64,000 nt of DNA from Proteus alimentorum (lineage in GTDB: Bacteria > Pseudomonadota > Gammaproteobacteria > Enterobacterales > Enterobacteriaceae). Both the position numbers and the translations under genes were made by a program. Positions 1 through 8,150 of this stretch are shown here, one piece after another. The stretch spans positions 186,001 through 250,000 of the forward strand of contig NZ_NBVR01000018.1 in assembly GCF_002607735.1 (NCBI RefSeq), written 5' to 3'. Each line of letters begins with the position of its first letter. The stretch's first letter is position 1. The notes beneath the pieces are model-generated. The model was not told the origin of the DNA. It saw nothing but the letters and a program-made list of their open reading frames with translations, and searched no databases.

Positions 1-1
1 T

Positions 2-3000
2 TTACTTTCTAGTGATACGAATAGAATTGATTATCTAGCGGCTTCTGAAAGATTGTTTAAAATTAATGAATTAGGTCATAAAGAGTATCAATCACAAGAT
101 TGGGATAATTTAAGAAAAGTATCATTAAGCATTCCTCGGCACATGAAAATAATTAGTAAAATTGGCTACGCTAATATTACTTATAGTATGTGGCAGTCAA
201 TTAACTCCACGTTTATGCTTGCTGAACAATTAAATAATCCACTATTAACATTTAAAGAGCGAAAAGAGATCATTAATAATCTGACTATTATGTGGTCTGA
301 AATGGCTTACAATGGTCTTTCTGAATTGATTGAAATGACGTTAGCCAAAGGATTATTAAAATATCGCCATAATCCACTCGAATATGTGAGTAAAATAAGT
401 ACAAAGGTAGGAATTGGGCTTAATGTTCTTTCTATTGGATTTGATCTTTATAATGCCTACGATAATTTTAGCCAAATTTCTGGTGAAAATAATGAAAAAA
501 GGCAAATTGATTATATTGTTAATGGTTCCTTTGCTATCGTTTCCGGGTTAGTTACGTTTGGGGTTTCTATTGGAATGCTTGCAGGTTCAACGGTTGCCGG
601 CCCTATTGGTATTGTGGCTGGCGCAGTTATTGCGCTTGCAACTTCGATTTATAATGCGGCAAGACTTATTGAAGAAGCTAAAGTAAAAGTGCATTTTACA
701 CCGTTAGAAGAGCTAGATAATGGTTTTTATGCTTTTTTTATGGGGGATCTATTACCCAATAAAAAAAATGAAGTTGTCTATTTGGAGACAGAAACACAAT
801 TAGAAGAGATGATTGATAAAAATGCCGTCAATTATCTTGATGAGATAAAAAAGCAAAATATTCAGAGTCGCTATTTTTATACAAATGAAAAACAAATTTA
901 TCAAGAGTATTATTATTATAAAATAATGCCTAATTTAATGGGGAAAACGTTAGATTCAATTTTAAATCCTTTAGGAGAATATGTTGCTCAACGAATATCT
1001 CAAAATGTCAGTCAAGAAGTCGCTGAAAAAATAGCTGCACTTTCTTATCATCTTCGTTCAGAAAAAACAAAATATAAATACTATCTTCCTAAAGAAGCGA
1101 TTGCTACGAATGAAACTCTTATTTTTGATATTGATTTTTATATTAATAAATTAAAACGCTATACAATAGAGATTATTTCTGATGATGTTTCCCCTATTTT
1201 TGATGATCTTGTTGATGGTGAATTTATAAAAAACTTAATAACAAAAAAAGACAAAGTCATAAATGAATTTGGAAAAGAAATATTAACAGAGAGTTTAATA
1301 AAAGCTAATCAGTATAAAAAATACTATGTCTCAGATTGGAATGAGAATGAAACATTCTATTTTAATACCTATCATGGTAATGATATTATTGCAGCACCTT
1401 TAATCACTCAAAATATCTTTGATGTTTATAATGGTACTAAACGATTAAGTGGAGGTGAAAAAAATGATATGTTCAATTTATTTTCCTCTGAATCGCCACT
1501 TTATGCGAGTCGTTTTTATGGTAGAGAGGGAAATGACACACTTTGTATTATAAAAACAACAAATAAATACATGGGATATGAAGTTAATTTATCTCATAAC
1601 TATGTTAAATTCAGACAATCAGAAGAACAAACAAATAGTCAAAATTTTCATTCAAAGCTGTTTCTTTATCAAGAGAATGGGCGCTTGTATTCAAAGCAGT
1701 TAGTTGATTCTATGCCTAATATTGTCTTACAAGATCAAAGTGTGATTGCCTATTTAGACAGTATTGAGAACGTAATGGGGAGCGAGATAGGTGATGATAT
1801 TATTTATGGTAATCAAGAGGATAATTACTTAGATGGTGTTGGTGGTGCTGATTTATTATATGGATTAGGGGGAAATGATACTTTAGTTTTACAAGAAGGT
1901 TATGCCGAAGGTGGAGAGGGAAATGATAATTACATTATTTTAAGAGCCTCTTTAGAAAAAAATTATAATATTCAATTTGAAACGATTATTAATGAAGAGA
2001 GTCATATCGAGTCTAGTATTGTACGATTAAACTATAATTTTGATGAAATTTCAGCTGTTTCCCGTAGAGGAAAAGACATCATTTTTTATATAAAAGTGAA
2101 TGATGGAAATGAAAACGATGAATTAATTTATCATTCTATAAAATTAAAAAATGTTTATCATGAAAATGCTATGTTGGCACATAGATATACTTTAACTACA
2201 CGAGATGGTTTTTTATTAACAGCAAGTGAAAATAAAACTATTGACGATAAGGTGCTATATCATTTTAGTTATTTAGATAAATACAATCAAAATAAAGAAA
2301 ATATTCAGAAACTTTGTGTCGATGATAATCAGCATTCATTGTCGATCTCATATTCTGACTATAATAAAATAATAACGTTGTTACCCCAGTTACAATACAG
2401 TGGTTTTTCTTCTGGTGAAAAATTACAATTTGATATTCATGGCAATGAAAGTGATAACCATTATTTGGGTATTACACCTAATTCATTTATTAAATTAAGC
2501 GCTGGTCATGATAGTTATCAAATTAAAACTTATTTAGCAAAAAATAAGGGTGAAAAAATTAAAATTTCGCTTTCTAATAATATTAATGGAATGCTATCAA
2601 ACAGTATAAGTGATTTCTTTTTATCTGATATCAGTGGTTTTGATTTGGTCTTTAATCATGGGACTCTATCACATCGTTATCATCCAGATGCTCATGTGAA
2701 ATTGATTTTCGAACCATCACTTCTTAGCGCTATTTTTGACTCTGATATGACGATTCGTTTTATCGATAAAGATAATATTGTCTTTACTCTTCCGGCAAAA
2801 GAAAATCCCCAAGGCTTACTTATGCCGATTACGGATCTAAATATGGTGATAAATAAAGAGGATAATGTGCTTATGATCCCTGAATCGCTTACCTTAAATC
2901 AAGAGACATTGGCGGTCTATTCATTTGATCCACCTCACTCTTTGTTAAGATCTATTTTAATAACGTTACCGGATCCACAAAAGCAAGTTATTGAGCATTT

Positions 3001-3583
3001 GCCTATTCTTGAATTAGAGGAAGGCGATGATGTTGTCGTTAATCATAATAAATGTAGTTCGGTCATTGATGGCGGAAAAGGGGATGATCATATTGTTGTT
3101 AATCATGGGCATCATATTTTAATTGCAGGAGAGGGAAATGATAACCTCAATGCGGGAAGTGGAAATGACTTATTAATTTCTGAATTTGGTGATGATTATT
3201 TAAGTGGTGGTGCGGGCGATAATGTTTATATTGTGAAAAAGCGTCATGGTGAAGTGACGGTTTATGATGAAGGGAACAGCAGCCACCTTTTTATTTCAGG
3301 ATTATCAAAACACGATAAGCTTATTGCTTCTCAAGTAGGCGATGATATGCAATATAAAACGCAGGATAATCAATTTGTTTTAACTGTAAAAACACACCAT
3401 GATGAAGCAGATAAAACAGTTTCTATTATTGAGAAACACAGTGAGCTTTCAGCACAATCTCTTGTTTCGATTATTCAAGAAATGGCACAATTTAATGAAC
3501 AGCAATTAACAATAATGCAAGGCAGTGAATTTATTCCATCACCTACATGGTCACCTTTGCCATTAGTGACAAGACATTTGTAA
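2..3583 (+). CDS. RTX/pore-forming toxin-like large secreted protein, C-terminal part (5' end outside window)
   Basis: The frame is open from base 2 with no stop upstream, so the gene starts before the window; the first TTG at 53 is not a convincing start. About 1,190 residues are visible. A long hydrophobic Gly/Ala/Val-rich segment (nt ~530-670) resembles the membrane-inserting region of TcdA/TcdB-type or MARTX-like pore-forming toxins. Two glycine/aspartate blocks follow: nt ~1780-1930 with repeats such as GLGGNDTL and GGEGNDNY, and nt ~3060-3230 with GGKGDDHI, AGEGNDNL and GSGNDLL. These are RTX nonapeptides, which bind calcium after type I secretion. The body is very AT-rich compared with neighbouring housekeeping genes, which suggests horizontal origin. 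It could be an RTX toxin or a large RTX adhesin; family-level confidence is good, exact activity is unknown. A bidirectional terminator follows. Confidence 0.75.
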   Translation, partial: LLSSDTNRIDYLAASERLFKINELGHKEYQSQDWDNLRKVSLSIPRHMKIISKIGYANITYSMWQSINSTFMLAEQLNNPLLTFKERKEIINNLTIMWSEMAYNGLSELIEMTLAKGLLKYRHNPLEYVSKISTKVGIGLNVLSIGFDLYNAYDNFSQISGENNEKRQIDYIVNGSFAIVSGLVTFGVSIGMLAGSTVAGPIGIVAGAVIALATSIYNAARLIEEAKVKVHFTPLEELDNGFYAFFMGDLLPNKKNEVVYLETETQLEEMIDKNAVNYLDEIKKQNIQSRYFYTNEKQIYQEYYYYKIMPNLMGKTLDSILNPLGEYVAQRISQNVSQEVAEKIAALSYHLRSEKTKYKYYLPKEAIATNETLIFDIDFYINKLKRYTIEIISDDVSPIFDDLVDGEFIKNLITKKDKVINEFGKEILTESLIKANQYKKYYVSDWNENETFYFNTYHGNDIIAAPLITQNIFDVYNGTKRLSGGEKNDMFNLFSSESPLYASRFYGREGNDTLCIIKTTNKYMGYEVNLSHNYVKFRQSEEQTNSQNFHSKLFLYQENGRLYSKQLVDSMPNIVLQDQSVIAYLDSIENVMGSEIGDDIIYGNQEDNYLDGVGGADLLYGLGGNDTLVLQEGYAEGGEGNDNYIILRASLEKNYNIQFETIINEESHIESSIVRLNYNFDEISAVSRRGKDIIFYIKVNDGNENDELIYHSIKLKNVYHENAMLAHRYTLTTRDGFLLTASENKTIDDKVLYHFSYLDKYNQNKENIQKLCVDDNQHSLSISYSDYNKIITLLPQLQYSGFSSGEKLQFDIHGNESDNHYLGITPNSFIKLSAGHDSYQIKTYLAKNKGEKIKISLSNNINGMLSNSISDFFLSDISGFDLVFNHGTLSHRYHPDAHVKLIFEPSLLSAIFDSDMTIRFIDKDNIVFTLPAKENPQGLLMPITDLNMVINKEDNVLMIPESLTLNQETLAVYSFDPPHSLLRSILITLPDPQKQVIEHLPILELEEGDDVVVNHNKCSSVIDGGKGDDHIVVNHGHHILIAGEGNDNLNAGSGNDLLISEFGDDYLSGGAGDNVYIVKKRHGEVTVYDEGNSSHLFISGLSKHDKLIASQVGDDMQYKTQDNQFVLTVKTHHDEADKTVSIIEKHSELSAQSLVSIIQEMAQFNEQQLTIMQGSEFIPSPTWSPLPLVTRHL

Positions 3584-3593
3584 ATCACAATAT

Positions 3594-3625
3594 AAAACAG
3601 CACTGATTTTAGTGCTGTTTTATTG
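3594..3625. terminator. Bidirectional rho-independent terminator (toxin gene / yaaA)
   Basis: Perfect 10-bp stem AAAACAGCAC / GTGCTGTTTT (3594-3603 and 3612-3621) with an 8-base loop, lying between two convergent genes. A and T runs flank it on both sides, so it can serve both strands. Confidence 0.8.
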
Positions 3626-3645
3626 ATAGCTAATAGTTAATATTT

Positions 3646-4428
3646 TTATTTTGCCAGCGATTCTGCACGTTTAAAAACTAAGGTATTACCCTCTGATTCT
3701 GCAGAGTTAAACTGATAACCTTCGAGATCAAACTCTTTTAGTTGTACTTTATTAGTCAGTTTTTCTTGGATAATAAAGCGGCTCATTAATCCACGGGCTT
3801 TTTTAGCATAGAAGCTGATCACTTTATATTTGCCATTTTTTTCATCAAGGAAAACAGGCTTAATAATTTCAGCATTGAGTTTTTTCGGGTTAACTGATTT
3901 AAAATATTCATCGGACGCTAAATTGATTAAAACATTATCACCTTGTTCTTCAAGTGCTTTGTTTAATGTCTCTGTAATGGTATTTCCCCAAAATTGGTAT
4001 AAATCGCTTCCTTTGTTATTTTTTAGCTTTATTCCCATTTCAAGACGATAAGGTTGCATTAAATCAAGAGGACGCAGTACGCCATATAAGCCAGAAAGCA
4101 TACGTAAATGTTGTTGTGCAAATTGAAAATCATCTTCAGAAAAAAGCGCTGCTTGCATTCCGGTATAAACATCACCTTTAAATGCCAAAATAGCTTGGCG
4201 TGCATTTTCTGGTGTGAAATTAGGTTGCCATTCACCAAAACGAGCAGCATTTAATCCTGCAAGTTTGTCACTTATTTTCATTAAGCTTGCGATATCGCTC
4301 GATGATAATTGTCGACATTCTTCGATAAGTTGTTGGGAATATTTTAGCAATTCAGGTTGGGTGAAGTGCGTTGTTGCTAAAGGTGATTCGAAATCCAGTG
4401 TTTTAGCTGGTGAAATGGTGATTAGCAT
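3646..4428 (-). CDS. yaaA: Peroxide stress protein YaaA (DUF328/UPF0246)
   Basis: 260 residues, close to the ~258 of the family. It begins with the characteristic [16 protein letters not shown] and keeps the conserved tracts of the YaaA family, including the [15 protein letters not shown] region and a C-terminal [15 protein letters not shown] block. In E. coli YaaA is OxyR-induced, binds DNA and limits intracellular free iron during peroxide stress. It is cytoplasmic. It sits convergent to the toxin-like gene and divergent from talB, next to talB as in E. coli. The ATG start matches the family N-terminus. Confidence 0.93.
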   Translation of the reverse strand: MLITISPAKTLDFESPLATTHFTQPELLKYSQQLIEECRQLSSSDIASLMKISDKLAGLNAARFGEWQPNFTPENARQAILAFKGDVYTGMQAALFSEDDFQFAQQHLRMLSGLYGVLRPLDLMQPYRLEMGIKLKNNKGSDLYQFWGNTITETLNKALEEQGDNVLINLASDEYFKSVNPKKLNAEIIKPVFLDEKNGKYKVISFYAKKARGLMSRFIIQEKLTNKVQLKEFDLEGYQFNSAESEGNTLVFKRAESLAK

Positions 4429-4732
4429 AATTCCCTCGATACGTTATTTTAATGTTGATCAAATATAGCAAATTCTTTCGATTAAAGACTAAATTATAGT
4501 AATAGGAAAAAACAATGGTTTCTGTTAATTGTCGTAAAATTCGACAATTTAAACGATTCAGCTTGTGATTTTCTTCTGTTTTTTTCTGCTTTTTTTTTGC
4601 GAAAACGTTTGGCATTCAAATAATTGCTCTGTATGAATCTAAGCGTCTTGTAGTGTGAGCAGTCCATGTTATTATCAATAGATATCCGCAGGTGACTGCA
4701 AACAGATTTACCTAGTAGATGAGATAAACAAA
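4429..4732. other. Divergent yaaA-talB intergenic region
   Basis: 304 bases, AT-rich, carrying the promoters of both genes. No small ORF or RNA gene convinces me here. A GCGAAAACGTTTGGCA-like palindromic core near 4600 resembles PurR/Cra-type sites only loosely. Confidence 0.5.
4648..4675 (+). promoter_or_regulatory. Candidate sigma70 promoter for talB
   Basis: TTGTAG (4648-4653) and TATTAT (4670-4675) separated by 16 bases, about 57 bases upstream of the talB ATG. No other pair in the region is better. Assigned by eye. Confidence 0.4.
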
Positions 4733-5686
4733 ATGACCAACAAATTGACTTCTTTGCGTAAACTGACAACTGTTGTTGCTGACACTGGTGACATCGCTGC
4801 GATGAAACTGTATCAGCCACAAGACGCAACTACCAACCCATCTTTAATTTTAAATGCAGCTCAAATTCCTGAATATCGTAAATTAATTGATGAAGCGATT
4901 GAATGGGCTCGTTCACAAAGCGATTCTCGTGAACAACAAATCGTTGATGCTTGCGACAAACTGGCAGTAAATATCGGTTTAGAAATTTTAAAACTGATCC
5001 CAGGTCGTATTTCAACAGAAGTTGATGCACGTCTTTCTTACGACACACAAGCATGTATCGAAAAAGCACGTCATTTAATGAAACTTTATAATGATGCAGG
5101 TATCAATAACGACCGTATTCTTATCAAATTAGCGTCTACTTGGCAGGGTATCCGTGCCGCAGAGCAATTAGAAAAAGAAGGTATCAACTGTAACCTGACT
5201 TTACTGTTCTCTTTCGCTCAAGCGCGTGCATGTGCTGAAGCAGGTGTTTACCTGATTTCTCCATTTGTTGGTCGTATCATGGATTGGTATAAAGCCAATA
5301 CAGATAAAAAAGAATTTGCGCCAGCTGAAGATCCAGGTGTGATTTCTGTTACTGAAATCTATAACTATTACAAACAACATGGTTATAACACTGTTGTTAT
5401 GGGTGCAAGCTTCCGTAATATGGGTGAGATTTTAGAATTAGCAGGTTGTGACCGTTTAACTATCGCTCCAGCACTGTTAAAAGAATTATCAGAAGCTGAA
5501 GGTGAAGTTGAACATAAATTATCCTACAAAGGTGAAGTGAAAGCGCGTCCAGAAGCTATCACTGAAGCTCAATTCTATTGGGAGCACAACGCTGACCCAA
5601 TGGCGGTAGATAAATTATCTGACGGTATTCGTAAGTTTGCTGTCGATCAGGAAAAATTAGAGAAAATGATTGCGGATTTATTATAA
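4733..5686 (+). CDS. talB: Transaldolase B
   Basis: 317 residues, the same length as E. coli TalB and nearly co-linear with it. Transaldolase moves a dihydroxyacetone unit between sedoheptulose-7-phosphate and glyceraldehyde-3-phosphate in the non-oxidative pentose phosphate pathway. Visible hallmarks are the [10 protein letters not shown] signature near residue 31 and the [12 protein letters not shown] segment containing the Schiff-base lysine (Lys132 in E. coli numbering). It is cytoplasmic and monocistronic here, with its own promoter candidate and a terminator directly downstream. Codon use is that of a well-expressed housekeeping gene. Confidence 0.97.
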   Translation: MTNKLTSLRKLTTVVADTGDIAAMKLYQPQDATTNPSLILNAAQIPEYRKLIDEAIEWARSQSDSREQQIVDACDKLAVNIGLEILKLIPGRISTEVDARLSYDTQACIEKARHLMKLYNDAGINNDRILIKLASTWQGIRAAEQLEKEGINCNLTLLFSFAQARACAEAGVYLISPFVGRIMDWYKANTDKKEFAPAEDPGVISVTEIYNYYKQHGYNTVVMGASFRNMGEILELAGCDRLTIAPALLKELSEAEGEVEHKLSYKGEVKARPEAITEAQFYWEHNADPMAVDKLSDGIRKFAVDQEKLEKMIADLL

Positions 5687-5714
5687 TTCGTCGTTAAATT
5701 CTTATAAAAATCTT

Positions 5715-5750
5715 AAATACCCATCTTATACAGGTGGGTATTTTCATTTT
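5715..5750 (+). terminator. Rho-independent terminator of talB
   Basis: AAATACCCA (5715-5723) pairs with TGGGTATTT (5735-5743) over an 11-base loop, followed by a T-rich tract. It begins 28 bases after the talB stop. Confidence 0.75.
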
Positions 5751-5869
5751 TTGCTTCTCGAAATAACATTTAAGTAAATTTTAAGATTAAATTGATTGGA
5801 ATATATTATTTATCCAGTAATAATTATAAAAATATATTATTAAAATACTCAATTTATTATTGGTGAATT

Positions 5870-6853
5870 ATGAAAAAGATTGTCTTGGCAACGGTACTTG
5901 CATCGTTATTTTTTAGTGGCGTTGCAATGGCAGAAAGTAAAACTGCTTTCTCTTTACCTGCAATTGAAAAAAGCGCTGAAAGTGGAAACGCAGCATCTCA
6001 GTATCAATTGGGCGTAAAATATGAGAATGGCGAAGGTGTTGAGCAGGATGGACAAAAAGCGCTGGAATGGTATACCAAAGCTGCCGAGCAAGGTCATGCT
6101 GAAGCACAGCTCAATTTAGCACTTATGTATGACATGAGTGATGATATTGATCGTGATGCAGAAAAAGCGGTTTATTGGTATAACAAAGCAGCTGTTCAAG
6201 GTGTCTCTTTAGCCCAATACAATCTTGCTGTTTCTTACGATGATGGTGATGGCGTAGCGCAAGATCATGAGAAAGCTGTGTATTGGTATACTAAAGCCGG
6301 TGAGCAAGGTGATAGTGATGCACAATACAACCTTGGTATCTCTTATGATGAAGGTATCGGTGTAGCACAAGACCATGAAAAAGCGGTAGTTTGGTATACA
6401 AAAGCAGCAGAACAAGGTCATGCTGATGCACAATATAACCTTGCTGTTTCTTACGATGATGGTGAAGGTGTAGAACGTAACGGCACTAAAGCGGTTTTCT
6501 GGTATACCAAAGCAGCAAACCAAGGTAATCGTGATGCGCAAAATAACTTAGGCGTAATGTACGATGAAGGCGACGGTGTTGCTAAAGATGCACGTAAAGC
6601 GGTTGAATGGTATAGAAAATCAGCTATACAAGGTAATGGTTTGGCACAAAATAACCTCGCTTTAAACTATTACTATGGTAAAGGTGTTAAACGTGATCTG
6701 AAAGAAGCTTATGCATGGTTCTCTGTTGCTGTTGAAAATGGTGATGGTGATGAAGCTATGCTAAAACGTACTGCTCGTGCATTAAATGCAGCACAATTAG
6801 CTGAAGCGAAAAAATTAGCCGCTTCTTATATTACTAAATATATTGATGAGTAA
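5870..6853 (+). CDS. Exported Sel1-like (SLR) repeat protein
   Basis: 327 residues with a clear Sec signal peptide (MKKIVLATVLASLFFSGVAMA, cleavage about residue 21), so periplasmic or secreted. From Gly39 to about residue 290 it consists of seven consecutive 36-residue Sel1-like repeats of the form G-x-x-x-A-Q-Y-N-L-A-x-x-Y-D-x-G-x-G-V-x-x-D-x-x-K-A-V-x-W-Y-x-K-A-A-x-Q. Such alpha/alpha solenoids mediate protein-protein contacts; enterobacterial relatives are often linked to host interaction or envelope stress, but the function here is unknown. It is a single-gene unit between talB and mog, where E. coli has no equivalent. Repeats 3, 4 and 5 are most alike, suggesting recent internal duplication. 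Confidence 0.85.
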   Translation: MKKIVLATVLASLFFSGVAMAESKTAFSLPAIEKSAESGNAASQYQLGVKYENGEGVEQDGQKALEWYTKAAEQGHAEAQLNLALMYDMSDDIDRDAEKAVYWYNKAAVQGVSLAQYNLAVSYDDGDGVAQDHEKAVYWYTKAGEQGDSDAQYNLGISYDEGIGVAQDHEKAVVWYTKAAEQGHADAQYNLAVSYDDGEGVERNGTKAVFWYTKAANQGNRDAQNNLGVMYDEGDGVAKDARKAVEWYRKSAIQGNGLAQNNLALNYYYGKGVKRDLKEAYAWFSVAVENGDGDEAMLKRTARALNAAQLAEAKKLAASYITKYIDE

Positions 6854-6880
6854 TATTAATTAATATTATTCAGGATTAAA

Positions 6881-6912
6881 GAGAGGGGGGCTTAGGCTCC
6901 CTTTTTTATTTT
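6881..6912 (+). terminator. Probable terminator after the Sel1-repeat gene
   Basis: A G-rich arm (AGGGGGGC) faces a C-rich arm (GGCTCCCT) over a short loop, then TTTTTTATTTTT. The stem has a mismatch, but the U-tract is good. Confidence 0.6.
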
Positions 6913-7077
6913 TAGTTAAAGCCAAATAAAAATAGTTGTTATCATTTCTTTATTATCTATTCTCAATAATCAAATAGTAAATATCAGTATTATATTGAGA
7001 TTCTTTTTAATTCTCTTGTGTTCTCATGGTAATATCTGCGCGCAAGTTAGACGGTGATTGATTAATTGAGGTTTGAT

Positions 7078-7665
7078 ATGAACGAATTACGTATAGGGTT
7101 AGTTTCTGTTTCTGATCGCGCATCCAGTGGGGTTTATGAAGATAAAGGCTTACCCGCTTTAGAAACTTGGCTAAAAGCTGCATTAACAACGCCTTTTCAT
7201 ATCGAATCACGTTTAATTCCTGATGAACAACTCATGATTGAGCAAACACTGTGTGAGCTCGTTGATGAAGTCGGCTGTCATTTAGTGTTAACAACAGGGG
7301 GAACCGGTCCCGCTCGTCGTGACGTTACGCCTGATGCTACGTTGGCTATTGCAGACAGAGAAATGCCGGGTTTTGGTGAGCAGATGCGTCAAATTAGTCT
7401 GAAGTTTGTACCTACTGCTATTTTATCTCGCCAAGTTGGTGTTATTCGTAACCAAGCGTTAATTCTAAATTTGCCAGGGCAACCTAAGGCTATTGCCGAA
7501 ACGTTGGAAGGATTAAAAGATAACGACGGTAATGTGATTGTTAGCGGTATTTTTGCCAGCGTACCATACTGTATTCAGCTACTTGATGGCCCTTATGTTG
7601 AAACTAATGAAGCGATAGTTGCTGCGTTTAGACCTAAATCAGCCCGCCGTTCGACTTCAGCATAA
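7078..7665 (+). CDS. mog: Molybdopterin adenylyltransferase Mog
   Basis: 195 residues from ATG 7078, the exact length of E. coli Mog. An upstream in-frame TTG (7066) is less likely, because GAGG at 7068-7071 is well placed as ribosome-binding site for 7078. Mog adenylylates molybdopterin before molybdate insertion by MoeA in molybdenum cofactor synthesis. The nucleotide-binding TTGGTG is at residues 72-77. Asp49 and Asp82, the acidic pair needed for activity in E. coli Mog, are present. Molybdenum enzymes are central to anaerobic respiration, consistent with the FNR-controlled genes elsewhere in the window. Confidence 0.94.
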   Translation: MNELRIGLVSVSDRASSGVYEDKGLPALETWLKAALTTPFHIESRLIPDEQLMIEQTLCELVDEVGCHLVLTTGGTGPARRDVTPDATLAIADREMPGFGEQMRQISLKFVPTAILSRQVGVIRNQALILNLPGQPKAIAETLEGLKDNDGNVIVSGIFASVPYCIQLLDGPYVETNEAIVAAFRPKSARRSTSA

Positions 7666-7675
7666 ATAATGTAAG

Positions 7676-7746
7676 AGGTTATTTTTGTCAGCAAACTTTT
7701 GGCTAGGAAACGTTTTGACTAAGTTTGGATAACGCAAAAATAACCT
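7676..7746. repeat. Large nested inverted repeat between mog and dnaK
   Basis: A perfect 12-bp outer inverted repeat, AGGTTATTTTTG (7676-7687) and CAAAAATAACCT (7735-7746), encloses an inner 7-bp pair, CAAACTT (7692-7698) and AAGTTTG (7721-7727). The centre contains AAACGTTT. There is no immediate U-tract, so this is not a standard terminator. It could be a transcript-end structure of mog or an intergenic repeat. Confidence 0.6.
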
Positions 7747-7962
7747 TATATTTATTTGATGTTTTTATTGTAAAAACATAAAAAATGTTATTTTTCAGCT
7801 TGTTATGCTGTTGTTTTAAGTCTAGTCTTAAAAGAGTATTTTAGATAAGTCATAATGTTATTTGTAATTAATCTAACGCAATGAAAAATAACCATTTTTA
7901 ATTCCTGATTTATTCTCGCACACAAATTTTTCGCATTTTTTGCATTTTTTTTCATTATTCCC

Positions 7963-7991
7963 CTTGATGAATGTATTTATGACCCCATCTA
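7963..7991 (+). promoter_or_regulatory. Sigma32 heat-shock promoter of dnaK (distal)
   Basis: CTTGATG (7963-7969), 13-base spacer, CCCCATCTA (7983-7991), against the RpoH consensus CTTGAAA-N13..15-CCCCATNT. Nearly perfect -10 and correct spacing. Confidence 0.8.
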
Positions 7992-8076
7992 CTTTTTCAA
8001 CTGCAATTACCACTATTGAGTTGCGTTGATTTTGTATCCGCTTTGAGATGATGTTGTTTAGTCTATTAATTTGTGA

Positions 8077-8105
8077 CTTGAAAAATGAATATTCATCCTC
8101 ATATA
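8077..8105 (+). promoter_or_regulatory. Sigma32 heat-shock promoter of dnaK (proximal)
   Basis: CTTGAAA (8077-8083), 13-base spacer, CCTCATATA (8097-8105). Perfect -35 and spacing; the predicted start near 8112 gives a ~40-base leader before the dnaK ATG. Confidence 0.8.
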
Positions 8106-8150
8106 GATTGGTAATCAAATTGATAAAGAATTCTCTTTGGAGGCGTTTAA

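Larger units (their letters stand above)
7747..8150 (+). other. dnaK upstream regulatory region
   Basis: AT-rich region holding two tandem heat-shock promoters (separate entries) and the dnaK leader. An 81-codon minus-strand open frame across this stretch overlaps both promoters and looks spurious. Confidence 0.6.

Noticed and set aside
53-58. TTG at 53 as the start of the RTX-type gene
   Set aside because: The frame is open to the window edge and no ribosome-binding site precedes the TTG; the gene is cut by the window.
4590-4620. PurR or Cra operator upstream of talB
   Set aside because: The GCGAAAACGTTTGGCA core matches either consensus only partially (about 11 of 16 for PurR), not enough for a call.
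7873-8118. 81-codon minus-strand open frame upstream of dnaK
   Set aside because: It overlaps two well-matched sigma32 promoters on the other strand and shows no recognisable protein features.
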